A stretch of 64,000 nt of DNA from Rhizobium pisi (GTDB lineage Bacteria; Pseudomonadota; Alphaproteobacteria; Rhizobiales; Rhizobiaceae). The notes beneath the pieces are model-generated. The model was given only the letters and a program-made list of their open reading frames with translations, was not told the origin of the DNA and ran no database searches. The stretch is from assembly GCF_003938655.1 (NCBI RefSeq), contig NZ_RJJT01000003.1, forward strand, positions 248,001 to 312,000, read 5' to 3'. The position numbers and the translations under genes were made by a program. Below, one piece after another: positions 25,234 through 32,531 of the stretch; positions within the stretch are counted from its first letter, which is position 1, and each line of letters opens with the position of its first letter.

Positions 25234-26151
25234 TCAGAGGGTCAGAACCCAGTTCTGGCCGTTCGCCTCGGGGCCGAACATGCGATGTCTCTCCTCGGAG
25301 ACAAGGCGGAAGCCTGCTTTGACGTAGATGGCGCGGGCGGTCTCCAGCATGTCGTTGGTCCAGAGTGAAAGCTCGCGGTAGCCCTTATGCCTGGAGAAGC
25401 GGATGCATTCGTCGACCAGCAGCTTGCCAAGGCCGAGGCCGCGGGCCGATTTGTCGACATAGAGCAGGCGCAGCTTTGCGATGCCGTCGCCGCCGTTGGT
25501 GACGAGGACCGAGCCGACATTGACGCCGCCGCGCTCGGCGATCCAGCAATATTCCAGGGCCGGATCGAAATTGGCGAGGAATTTTCCCGCGACTTCGGCG
25601 ACCAGCGCCTCGAAGCGTAGATCCCAGCCATACTCCTCGGCATAGAAGCGGCCCTGGCTCTGGACGATCCAGCCGATATCGCCGGCGCGATGGGCACGGA
25701 TGACCGCCGGCGCGGGCTTGGCCGCCGGGTCGAGCAGGGCGCGGATCGTGCCCATGGCGCGGACCGCTGCCTCCGGCTCGCCGGCCGCGAGATTGTCGAA
25801 ACGGGCGGCGATCTGCGCGTTGGCGCGCCGGCCGAGCTCCTCGAACTGCTCCCGTCCCCGGTCGGTGACAATAATGACCTGGCTGCGCAGATCGGCCGGA
25901 TCGGGACTGGTTTCGATCAGCCCTTCGGCGCGGAAACGCTTGAGGATGCGGCTGAGATAGGCCGGGTCGAGATGCAGGTCGCGGACAAGTGCCGTGGCGC
26001 TGACGCCATCGTGCGAGCCGATCTCGAAGAGGATGCGGGCATCCGTCAGCGTAAACGGCGAGTCGAGATAGGCCTTGTTGAGAAGGCCGAGGAAATTCGT
26101 ATAGAAGCGGTTGAAATCGCGGGCGGTTTCAATGAGAGCGGTGTCGGACAT
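25234..26151 (-). CDS. MarR-type regulator fused to GNAT acetyltransferase
   Basis: Bifunctional protein of 305 residues. Residues about 1-145 form a MarR winged helix (FTLTDARILFEIGSHDGVSATALVRDLHLDPAYLSRILKRF). Residues 155-305 form a GNAT acetyltransferase (acetyl-CoA loop YVDKSARGLGLGKLLVDECIRF; C-terminal YVKAGFRLVSEERHRMFG). The fusion is widespread in soil bacteria. The long leader carries a perfect 10-bp-arm palindrome 207 bases upstream and a duplicated ribosome-site segment. It may both repress and acetylate, but substrate is unknown. Confidence 0.92.
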   Translation of the reverse strand: MSDTALIETARDFNRFYTNFLGLLNKAYLDSPFTLTDARILFEIGSHDGVSATALVRDLHLDPAYLSRILKRFRAEGLIETSPDPADLRSQVIIVTDRGREQFEELGRRANAQIAARFDNLAAGEPEAAVRAMGTIRALLDPAAKPAPAVIRAHRAGDIGWIVQSQGRFYAEEYGWDLRFEALVAEVAGKFLANFDPALEYCWIAERGGVNVGSVLVTNGGDGIAKLRLLYVDKSARGLGLGKLLVDECIRFSRHKGYRELSLWTNDMLETARAIYVKAGFRLVSEERHRMFGPEANGQNWVLTL

Positions 26152-26335
26152 GGCAAAGGTCTCCAGGTGGAGATTCTTGCCAATTTGCTGACAAACCTCG
26201 CTCTTTGCTCGGCGTCATCCCAGGCCTTGTGCCGAGGATCTGCTCCATCTCAACCGGCTGCAGATGCCCGGGGACAAGCCCGAGCATGACGAAAGAGAAG
26301 CTGGCCGACCTGTCAGCAGTGCGGCAAAGGTCTCC
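26152..26335. repeat. 13-bp direct repeats flanking an intergenic palindromic insert
   Basis: GGCAAAGGTCTCC occurs at 26152-26164 and 26323-26335. The 158 bases between contain a palindromic unit (GTCATCC...CTTGTGCCGAGG and CCCGGGGACAAGCC...GCATGACG, about 26213-26290). Read on the minus strand the first copy is the ribosome-site region of the MarR-GNAT gene. The pattern resembles insertion of a mosaic element with target duplication. Confidence 0.6.
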
Positions 26336-26350
26336 GAATGAAGACCTTTG
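26325..26350 (-). other. Leader hairpin upstream of the MarR-GNAT gene
   Basis: CAAAGGTCT and AGACCTTTG are perfect 9-base inverted arms with an 8-base loop. In the minus-strand leader the promoter-proximal arm could pair either with this copy or with the identical AGACCTTTG that overlaps the ribosome site at 26154-26162. Confidence 0.5.
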
Positions 26351-26357
26351 TCCTGCA

Positions 26358-26380
26358 TTTAGTTGACTGAGTCAACTAAA
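26358..26380. promoter_or_regulatory. Perfect 23-bp MarR-type operator
   Basis: TTTAGTTGAC-TGA-GTCAACTAAA, ten perfect base pairs each side. On the minus strand a TTGACA -35-like hexamer lies just before it (26387-26382), so the operator would cover the spacer and -10 of a promoter reading toward the MarR-GNAT gene. It also lies 9 bases beyond the racemase stop. Confidence 0.7.
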
Positions 26381-26388
26381 TTGTCAAT

Positions 26389-27108
26389 TCAAGCGGCTTC
26401 CTCTTCGGCCGCTTCCTCGGCGCCGAGCGCGAAATCGACCGCCGCGCGCGCATGGATCGCAGTCGTATCGAAGCCCGGCAGCGGCAGGCGGTCGGGATCG
26501 AGGATCAGGCAGATCTCGGTGCAACCGAGGATGATGCTGTCGGCGCCGCGATCCACGGCGCGGTCGATGATATCAATCAGCTTTTCGCGCGAGCTGTTGT
26601 GCACTCTGCCGGCGCAGAGCTCGTTGAAGATGATGTCGTGCACGGTGGTGCGGTCGCTCGCATCAGGCACCATGATGTCGAGACCGAGGCTCTTCATGCG
26701 CTCGGCGTAAAAGCCGTGCTCCATCGTGTAGCGGGTAGCAAGCAGCAGCGGGCGCTTGCGGCCGGCGGCATGCAGCGATTTCGCCGTCTCGTCGATGATG
26801 TGGATCAACGGCACGGAGATCTTCTTCGCAACCTCATCGGCGATCAAATGCATGGTGTTGGTGCAGATGAGGACGCAGCTGGCACCGCCTACCTGCAGGC
26901 GCAGAGCCACGTCGGCGAGGCGACGGGCGGCCATATCCCAGTTACCGGCCTTCTGAAGGGCGACGATCTCCTCGAAATTGACCGAATGCAGGATGAGCTC
27001 GGCAGAGGCGAGGCCGCCCCTGCGGGCACGCACCATCTCGTTGACGAGGCGGTAATAGACCGCCGAACTTTCGAAACTCATGCCGCCGATCAGACCGATC
27101 GTTTCCAT
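26389..27108 (-). CDS. Aspartate/glutamate racemase-family protein
   Basis: PLP-independent amino acid racemase family protein of 239 residues, closest in form to YgeA/broad-specificity racemases. N-terminus METIGLIGGMSFESSAVYYRLVNE; the two catalytic cysteines are in CTNTMH and LGCTEI. The C-terminus carries an acidic EEAAEEEAA tail. It is divergent from an Lrp-type regulator with a TTTTGC/GCAAAA dyad between them, which fits amino-acid-dependent control. Confidence 0.9.
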   Translation of the reverse strand: METIGLIGGMSFESSAVYYRLVNEMVRARRGGLASAELILHSVNFEEIVALQKAGNWDMAARRLADVALRLQVGGASCVLICTNTMHLIADEVAKKISVPLIHIIDETAKSLHAAGRKRPLLLATRYTMEHGFYAERMKSLGLDIMVPDASDRTTVHDIIFNELCAGRVHNSSREKLIDIIDRAVDRGADSIILGCTEICLILDPDRLPLPGFDTTAIHARAAVDFALGAEEAAEEEAA

Positions 27109-27205
27109 CTCTTCATGCTCCCATGCTTGAACTTCGAAAATGATGCCGCATTCCCGGCGCGGCGTGTTTGCGTTGTTTGTCCTCCATACGAGGAGTGTGC
27201 TACAA

Positions 27206-27237
27206 TTTTGCGCGATTTGGTAATATTATGCAAAATG
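27206..27237. promoter_or_regulatory. Candidate Lrp-type dyad
   Basis: ATTTTGC (27206-27212) and GCAAAAT (27231-27237) are inverted arms around an A+T-rich 18-base centre, 25 bases before the lrp-type gene. Such loose dyads are typical Lrp/AsnC sites. Confidence 0.5.
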
Positions 27238-27262
27238 AAGGCGCGAGGTTGACTTCACACAC

Positions 27263-27727
27263 ATGCTGGACGATCGCGACAGACGTATTCTCGACATGCT
27301 GCAGAAGGATGCCGGCATATCCGTGACCGACCTTGCCGAGCGCGTGGCGCTTTCGGTATCGGCCTGCTCGCGGCGCATCCAGAGGCTGGAGGAGAGCGGC
27401 CATATCGCCCGGCGCATCGTCGTGCTCGACCGGGAGCGGATGGGCGTGCCGACGACGGTCTTTGCCCTCGTCAAGACGGCGCATCATTCCGACGAATGGA
27501 CGGAAACTTTCCGCAGGATCATCAGCGACATTCCCGAAATCGTCGAGGCGCACCGGCTGACCGGCAACCACGATTACATCCTGAAGATCGTGCTGCCGCG
27601 CGTCGAACATTACGACGTGATCTACAAGCAGATCGTGCGCAAGCTCGAACTTTTCGACGTCTCGGCGTCGATTTCGATGGAAGAATTGAAACAGGGAATG
27701 GCGATACCCGTGGGTTACGCCAGGTGA
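27263..27727 (+). CDS. Lrp/AsnC-family transcriptional regulator
   Basis: Regulator of 154 residues: HTH at the N-terminus (DRRILDMLQKDAGISVTDLAERVALSVSACSRRIQRLEESGHI), then the RAM/Lrp ligand domain (HRLTGNHDYILKIVLP). The LSVSACSRRIQRL recognition helix is canonical. It is divergent from the racemase gene, its likely target; the effector would be an amino acid. Confidence 0.93.
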   Translation: MLDDRDRRILDMLQKDAGISVTDLAERVALSVSACSRRIQRLEESGHIARRIVVLDRERMGVPTTVFALVKTAHHSDEWTETFRRIISDIPEIVEAHRLTGNHDYILKIVLPRVEHYDVIYKQIVRKLELFDVSASISMEELKQGMAIPVGYAR

Positions 27728-27837
27728 AGAGTGGATGAACGCCTGGCACCCGGTTTTGTCGGGAAAAGGCAAGATTGGATCGCTGGAAGAGCCGATAATC
27801 CTCAGCGCCATCGCCAGCGATTAATTTGTCTCTCTAC

Positions 27838-27862
27838 GGAACGTTTTTCGACATATTACGTT
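27838..27862 (+). promoter_or_regulatory. EcfG/RpoE2-type general stress promoter
   Basis: GGAAC (27838-27842), 16 bases, then CGTT (27859-27862) matches the alphaproteobacterial general-stress sigma consensus GGAAC-N16/17-CGTT. It lies 63 bases before the start of the BA14K-family gene. Confidence 0.7.
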
Positions 27863-27925
27863 CACCTTTGGTTCAGGAGGAGAGGAAGATATTGCCTCCA
27901 CTTGGAGGAGGAGAGGAGAACGGTC

Positions 27926-28489
27926 ATGAGAAAGCTAAGCGTCGCTGCGTTATGCTTGATCATAGGTGCCCCCGGCATCACGCCGGCTCAAGCGTTTCCG
28001 GCTATCAACCCACCCCGGATCGATGCGCAGCCGCAGATAGAGCAAGTGCAATGGCGCGGCCATGGCGGCGGTCACTGGGGTGGTGGCCACTGGGATGGCG
28101 GCCATTACGGAGGCGGGTATTACGGCCATCATCACAATGGATCGGGCTGGGGCTGGGCCTTGGGTGGTCTGGCCGTCGGCACGATCATTGGCGGGGCATT
28201 GGCACAGCCCTATTACGGCGGCTATTATGGTTCACCCTACGGCGGCTATTACGGCTCGGGCGGCTATTACGGCTCGCCCTACGGCTATTACGGATCGCCT
28301 TACCGCTATTACGGCTCGCCCTACCGCTACTATGGACGACCCTATCGGGCCTATGCGTCGACTGCCTATTATGGAGGAGGCGGCAACCACGAGAGCTGGT
28401 GCTATGCGCGCTATCGCTCGTACAGGGCGTTCGACAATACCTTCCAGCCCTATCACGGACCGCGTCGCCAGTGCGTCGGTCCCTATTGA
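27926..28489 (+). CDS. Secreted Gly/Tyr-rich BA14K-family protein
   Basis: Exported protein of 187 residues: signal peptide MRKLSVAALCLIIGAPGITPAQA, a His/Gly-rich stretch, a glycine-zipper hydrophobic segment (WALGGLAVGTIIGGALA), repeated YYGSPY units, and a C-terminal BA14K module (WCYARYRSYRAFDNTFQPYHGPRRQC). BA14K was described as a lectin-like immunoreactive protein of Brucella. ATG at 27926 follows a dense GGAGGAGGAGAGGAG ribosome site. An EcfG-type promoter upstream suggests stress induction. Confidence 0.87.
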   Translation: MRKLSVAALCLIIGAPGITPAQAFPAINPPRIDAQPQIEQVQWRGHGGGHWGGGHWDGGHYGGGYYGHHHNGSGWGWALGGLAVGTIIGGALAQPYYGGYYGSPYGGYYGSGGYYGSPYGYYGSPYRYYGSPYRYYGRPYRAYASTAYYGGGGNHESWCYARYRSYRAFDNTFQPYHGPRRQCVGPY

Positions 28490-28558
28490 GGGTACGTTAC
28501 GCATCTGCGCTGTGAACTGGTTCCTGGCCGGCTATCGGTCGAACGGCACGTCTGTATT

Positions 28559-28588
28559 GCAGCCCAACCGAAGCTCGGTCTGGGCTGC
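28559..28588 (+). terminator. Hairpin after the BA14K-family gene
   Basis: GCAGCCCA / TGGGCTGC stem, extended inside by ACCG / CGGT with one bulged base, 69 bases after the stop. No long T-run. Confidence 0.5.
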
Positions 28589-28764
28589 ATAACTGTGCCT
28601 GACTTCCATTCCATGAGCTTCGCAGGGTCGGATTGCCGGAGAAGCGGATAATCTGAGCGCCACCAGCTGCCGGTGGCGCAGGGCAGGCATGCCGAAACGG
28701 CGGTTGCAACCTTCGCGGCAAAGGCCACATTGGCTTTCAGCGAAATGGCGCAAAGGGGCAGGTC

Positions 28765-30030
28765 ATGGGCGATCATCATGTCGTCGTTGTCGGCGGCGGT
28801 TTCGGCGGGCTGCAGCTCGTCAACGGGTTGAAGGGCGCAGGCGTGAAGATCACCCTCGTCGACCGGCGCAACCATCATCTCTTCCAGCCGCTACTCTATC
28901 AGGTGGCAACGACCATCCTCTCCACCTCTGAGATCGCCTGGCCGATCCGCCGCCTCTATGCCGACCGGCCCGACGTGACGGTGCTGCTCGGTGAAGTCAC
29001 CAGCGTCGACAGCGGCGCGAAGACGGTTTCATTACGCAGCGGCATGACTCTCGGTTATGACACGCTGGTGCTGGCGACCGGGGCGACGCATGCCTATTTC
29101 GGCCGTGACGAATGGGAGCCGGTGGCGCCCGGCCTGAAGACGCTGGAGGATGCGACGACCATCCGCAGGCGGGTGCTGCTTGCCTTCGAAAAGGCGGAGA
29201 TGGAGGCCGATCCCGCCGTGCGCGATGCGCTGCTGACCTTCACCATCGTCGGCGCAGGGCCAACCGGCGTCGAGCTTGCCGGCATCATCGCCGAGCTTGC
29301 GCATTTCACGCTGCCCAAGGAATTCCGCAACATCGACACGCGCAAGACCCGCGTCGTGCTGGTCGAGGCCGGCCCCCGCGTGCTGCCAACCTTCGCCGAA
29401 GAGCTTTCGGCCTATGCCGAAAAGGCGCTTGAGAAGGTTGGGGTCGAGGTTCTTCTCGGCAGCCCGGTGACCGATTGCAGCGCCGACGGCGTGCAGATCG
29501 GCGAGACCTTCATCCCGAGCCGGACGATCGTCTGGGCGGCCGGCGTCACCGCCTCGCCGGCGGCGCAATGGCTCGGCGTGCCGGCCGACCGGGCAGGGCG
29601 CGTCGTCGTCGAAAAGGATCTGAGCGCGCCTGGCCTGCCCGACGTCTTCGTCATCGGCGACACCGCCGCCGTACTGCGGGAGGACGGCAAGCCGGTGCCG
29701 GGCATCGCGCCCGCCGCCAAGCAGCAGGGCGGCTACGTCGCCAAGGTCATCCGCGCCCGCCTGTCGGGCAAACCGGCGCCGGCGCCTTTCAGATATTGGC
29801 ACCAGGGGAGCCTGGCGACGATCGGCAAGAGTGCTGCGATCATCGATTTCGGTCGGATCAAGCTGAAAGGCTGGCTAGCCTGGTGGATCTGGGGCATCGC
29901 CCACATCTACTTCCTCATCGGCACCCGCTCACGCTTCTCCGTCGCCTGGAGCTGGCTGTGGATCTATCTCAGCGGCCAGCACAGCGCCCGGCTGATCACC
30001 CAGCGGGAGACGATGCGGGAGGAGGGGTAG
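28765..30030 (+). CDS. ndh: Type II NADH dehydrogenase
   Basis: Single-subunit, non-proton-pumping NADH:quinone oxidoreductase of 421 residues. FAD motif VVVGGGFGGLQ (residues 6-16), NADH motif TIVGAGPTGVELAG (about 154-167), the FAD-ribityl motif VFVIGDTAAV, and the C-terminal amphipathic membrane-binding part (WWIWGIAHIYFLIGTRSRFSVAWSW). AGGGGCAGGTC precedes the ATG. It provides a route for electrons into the quinone pool when complex I is not desired. No regulator adjoins it. Confidence 0.93.
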   Translation: MGDHHVVVVGGGFGGLQLVNGLKGAGVKITLVDRRNHHLFQPLLYQVATTILSTSEIAWPIRRLYADRPDVTVLLGEVTSVDSGAKTVSLRSGMTLGYDTLVLATGATHAYFGRDEWEPVAPGLKTLEDATTIRRRVLLAFEKAEMEADPAVRDALLTFTIVGAGPTGVELAGIIAELAHFTLPKEFRNIDTRKTRVVLVEAGPRVLPTFAEELSAYAEKALEKVGVEVLLGSPVTDCSADGVQIGETFIPSRTIVWAAGVTASPAAQWLGVPADRAGRVVVEKDLSAPGLPDVFVIGDTAAVLREDGKPVPGIAPAAKQQGGYVAKVIRARLSGKPAPAPFRYWHQGSLATIGKSAAIIDFGRIKLKGWLAWWIWGIAHIYFLIGTRSRFSVAWSWLWIYLSGQHSARLITQRETMREEG

Positions 30031-30084
30031 GGGGAGCCCATGACAAGGGAGAGGGTGCCGTGAGGGGGCTTACACGGCATCCCC

Positions 30085-30225
30085 TTTCCTCCGTCATTCC
30101 TGTGCCTGTCACAGGAATCCCAGCCACGGCGCGTCTGCGCCGTGAATGACTCTCATAGGCAAGGGATTCTTCCGCGCCCAAGGACTTGGGCTTGCTGGAT
30201 CCCTGTGACAAGCACAGGGATGAGG
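30085..30225. repeat. Intergenic palindromic repeat cluster
   Basis: The gap 30031-30468 contains no full-size gene. This part has hairpin units: CATTCCTGTG...CACAGGAATCC, CACGGCGCG...CGCGCCGTG-like arms, and ATCCCTGTG-N5-CACAGGGAT (30199-30221). It is related to sequence at about 21170-21311 and is probably a mosaic element. The rest of the gap is the tet-like gene leader. Confidence 0.65.
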
Positions 30226-30410
30226 GTGGGAGTGACGTCTCGCGCTAGATTTCCGCCACAGATGACGCGTGAGCTGGCTTTTAGCCATACGGCGGATGGG
30301 CAGCATGGTCCAAGCTTGACATATCTCCGCACACACCCTTAGCATTGCCCCCGCGTCTCCCAACCACCGGGAGTTACGCATCCAAGCCGTAACAACGGGT
30401 AGAGGTTCCA

Positions 30411-30521
30411 ATGCGCCGATTCACTTCTCACGAAAATCACATCCGAATTTCCGAGAAGTTGGTGGTTTATGCGCACTTTGAATCTGGGCATCCTCGCCCA
30501 TGTGGATGCAGGCAAGACTAG
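30411..30521 (+). CDS. Possible 36-codon leader ORF overlapping the tet-like gene
   Basis: ATG at 30411 has AGAGG 5 bases upstream and opens a 36-codon frame (begins MRRFTSHENH, ends CGCRQD) that runs through the main gene's start and stops at 30521, in a different frame. Known tet ribosomal protection genes carry regulatory leader peptides. Whether this frame is translated is uncertain; it may act in translational coupling or attenuation. Confidence 0.4.
   Translation: MRRFTSHENHIRISEKLVVYAHFESGHPRPCGCRQD
30423..30459 (+). promoter_or_regulatory. Leader hairpin near the tet-like gene start
   Basis: ACTTCTC (30423-30429) and GAGAAGT (30453-30459) are perfect 7-base inverted arms; the right arm ends 9 bases before the start codon at 30469 and includes GAGAAG, the only ribosome-site-like sequence besides GGTGG. 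Pairing would limit initiation unless ribosomes translate the leader ORF through it. Confidence 0.45.
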
Positions 30522-32415
30522 CCTTACCGAAAGACTGCTTTTTAACGCCGGGGTTATCGACAAGCTCGGCAGCGTCGATACCGGCAATACACAGACGGAC
30601 ACTCTCGAACTCGAGCGGCAACGCGGCATCACGATCAGGGCCGCGGTGGTGTCGTTTGCGATTGGCGACAGGGTCGTCAATCTGATCGACACACCCGGCC
30701 ATCCCGATTTCATCGCCGAGGTCGAGCGGGTGCTGGGATTGCTGGATGCCGCGGTCGTCGTCGTTTCGGCGGTCGAAGGCGTGCAGGCGCAGACGCGCGT
30801 GCTGGTGCGGGCGCTGCGGCGGCTCGGCGTTCCCTTCGTCTTCTTCGTCAACAAGATCGATCGTCCTGGCGCGCGTTATCGGGATGTGATCGAGACCCTT
30901 GCCGCGCAGCTGGCGGTCCGCCCCATCGCCATGTCCTCGGTCATCGATGCCGGAGCCAAGCTTGCCCGGCTGGAGACGCTCTCTCCGGGAGACGAGCCGC
31001 TCTTTTCGGCGCTCTGCGAGACGCTCGGGGAAAGTGACGAGGCGCTGCTCGATGACTATGTCGTCGCTCCCGATCGGCTGACGGAGGAAAGGCTCGGGCG
31101 CTGCCTGGCCGATCAGGTGGCGAGAGGGCTCGTGCATCCCGTCTTTGCGGGCGCTGCGATGACCGGCGTCGGCATCTCCGCTTTGGCATCGGCCATTGCG
31201 ACGATCCTGCCGGCGCGGCGCCCCGATCCGGATGGTCCGGTCGCCGGCAGGATCTTCAAGATCGAACGCGGCTGGGGCGGCGAAAAGCTCTCCTACATCT
31301 ACCTGAACTCAGGCACGGTGCGGCTCCGGCAATCTCTGGACCTGCCCAAAGGCCCGGAACGGGTGACCGCGATCCATGTTTTCGAGGCCGGCCGGGTTCA
31401 TGGCGCCGAGAGTCTTCGCGCCGGGCAGATCGCGCGCGTCAGCGGCCTGGCCGGCGCCCGCATCGGGGATGCGGTGGGCTGTGATTCCGCGGGCGGACGG
31501 GTTCACTTCGCGCCGCCGACGCTCGAAACCCGCGTTTTTGCCCGGCGGCCTTCCGACAAGGCGGCGCTCTGGCTGGCGCTGAACCAGATGGCCGAACAGG
31601 ATCCCTTGATCAATCTGCGCCGGAACGAGGAGGCGGACGAAGTCTTCGTGTCGCTTTACGGCGAGGTGCAGAAGGAGGTTATCCAATCGACCCTGCTGGC
31701 GGATTTCGGCATCGAGGCAAGGTTCGAGGAAAGCACGGTCATCCTGGTCGAGAGGCCCTTGGGGATCGGGGCCGGCCTGCAGATCCTCTTCAAGGAGCCC
31801 AATCCGTTTCTCGCGACCGTCGGCCTGCGCGTCGAGCCGCGCGCCCCTGGAGCGGGCAACAGCTTCGCGCTCGAAGTCGATGTCGGCCAGATGCCTGTCG
31901 CCTTCTACCGGGCGGTCGAGGAAACCGTGTTCGAGACGCTGAAGCAGGGGATTTTCGGCTGGCAGGTCATCGATTGCCACGTGGCGATGACGGCGGCCCG
32001 CCACAGTTCGCCCGCAAGCACCGCCGCCGATTTCCGCCAGCTGACGCCATGGGTGCTGGCAACGGCGCTATCGGCCGCGCAGACCGTCCTCTGCGAGCCG
32101 GTCGACCGCTTTCATCTCGTCGCGCCCATGGAGAGCTTGAGCGGCGTGCTCACTCTGCTTGCAAAATCGGCAGCGGCGATGACGGATTCGGTGATCGCCG
32201 ATGGCGTCGCCCGGCTCGAAGGCACCATGGCGTCTCAGATGATCCAAGGCGTCCAGCAGCAATTGCCGGGCCTGACGAGCGGGGCGGGGACCATGGAAAC
32301 CTCCTTCGATCACTACGCCCCGATCGCCGGCCAGCCGCGCATGCGCGGGCGCTCCGGCCCCGATCCGTTCAACGGCGCCGAATATCTGCTGCGTCTGCGG
32401 GGTGTTCCCATTTAA
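30469..32415 (+). CDS. Tet(M)/OtrA-type ribosomal protection GTPase
   Basis: Elongation-factor-G-like GTPase of 648 residues that in known relatives removes tetracycline from the ribosome. G-domain motifs: AHVDAGKTSL (residues 10-19), DTPGHPDF, NKIDRPGA. The domain IV loop SPAST at residues 514-518 matches the SPVST loop with which Tet(M) displaces the drug, followed by ADFRQLTPWVL as in the family. N-terminus MRTLNLGILAHVDAG also matches. It is a distant chromosomal member with host-like base composition and no mobile element beside it. Native role may be resistance to a soil antibiotic. Confidence 0.85.
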   Translation: MRTLNLGILAHVDAGKTSLTERLLFNAGVIDKLGSVDTGNTQTDTLELERQRGITIRAAVVSFAIGDRVVNLIDTPGHPDFIAEVERVLGLLDAAVVVVSAVEGVQAQTRVLVRALRRLGVPFVFFVNKIDRPGARYRDVIETLAAQLAVRPIAMSSVIDAGAKLARLETLSPGDEPLFSALCETLGESDEALLDDYVVAPDRLTEERLGRCLADQVARGLVHPVFAGAAMTGVGISALASAIATILPARRPDPDGPVAGRIFKIERGWGGEKLSYIYLNSGTVRLRQSLDLPKGPERVTAIHVFEAGRVHGAESLRAGQIARVSGLAGARIGDAVGCDSAGGRVHFAPPTLETRVFARRPSDKAALWLALNQMAEQDPLINLRRNEEADEVFVSLYGEVQKEVIQSTLLADFGIEARFEESTVILVERPLGIGAGLQILFKEPNPFLATVGLRVEPRAPGAGNSFALEVDVGQMPVAFYRAVEETVFETLKQGIFGWQVIDCHVAMTAARHSSPASTAADFRQLTPWVLATALSAAQTVLCEPVDRFHLVAPMESLSGVLTLLAKSAAAMTDSVIADGVARLEGTMASQMIQGVQQQLPGLTSGAGTMETSFDHYAPIAGQPRMRGRSGPDPFNGAEYLLRLRGVPI

Positions 32416-32531
32416 GTACAATTGTCTGGCGTCGCATAGAAGAACGTTGATGTAGAGCTATTCCCTCGCCAAAGGTCTCTGCATCGAATAATCATAGCTC
32501 GCTGGCTGGGAAGAGAGCGTGAGATCTTTGC

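Noticed and set aside
28200..28345. Tandem short repeats resembling a microsatellite or CRISPR-like array
   Set aside because: They are the in-frame YYGSPY codons of the BA14K-family gene; repeats are not separated by unique spacers.
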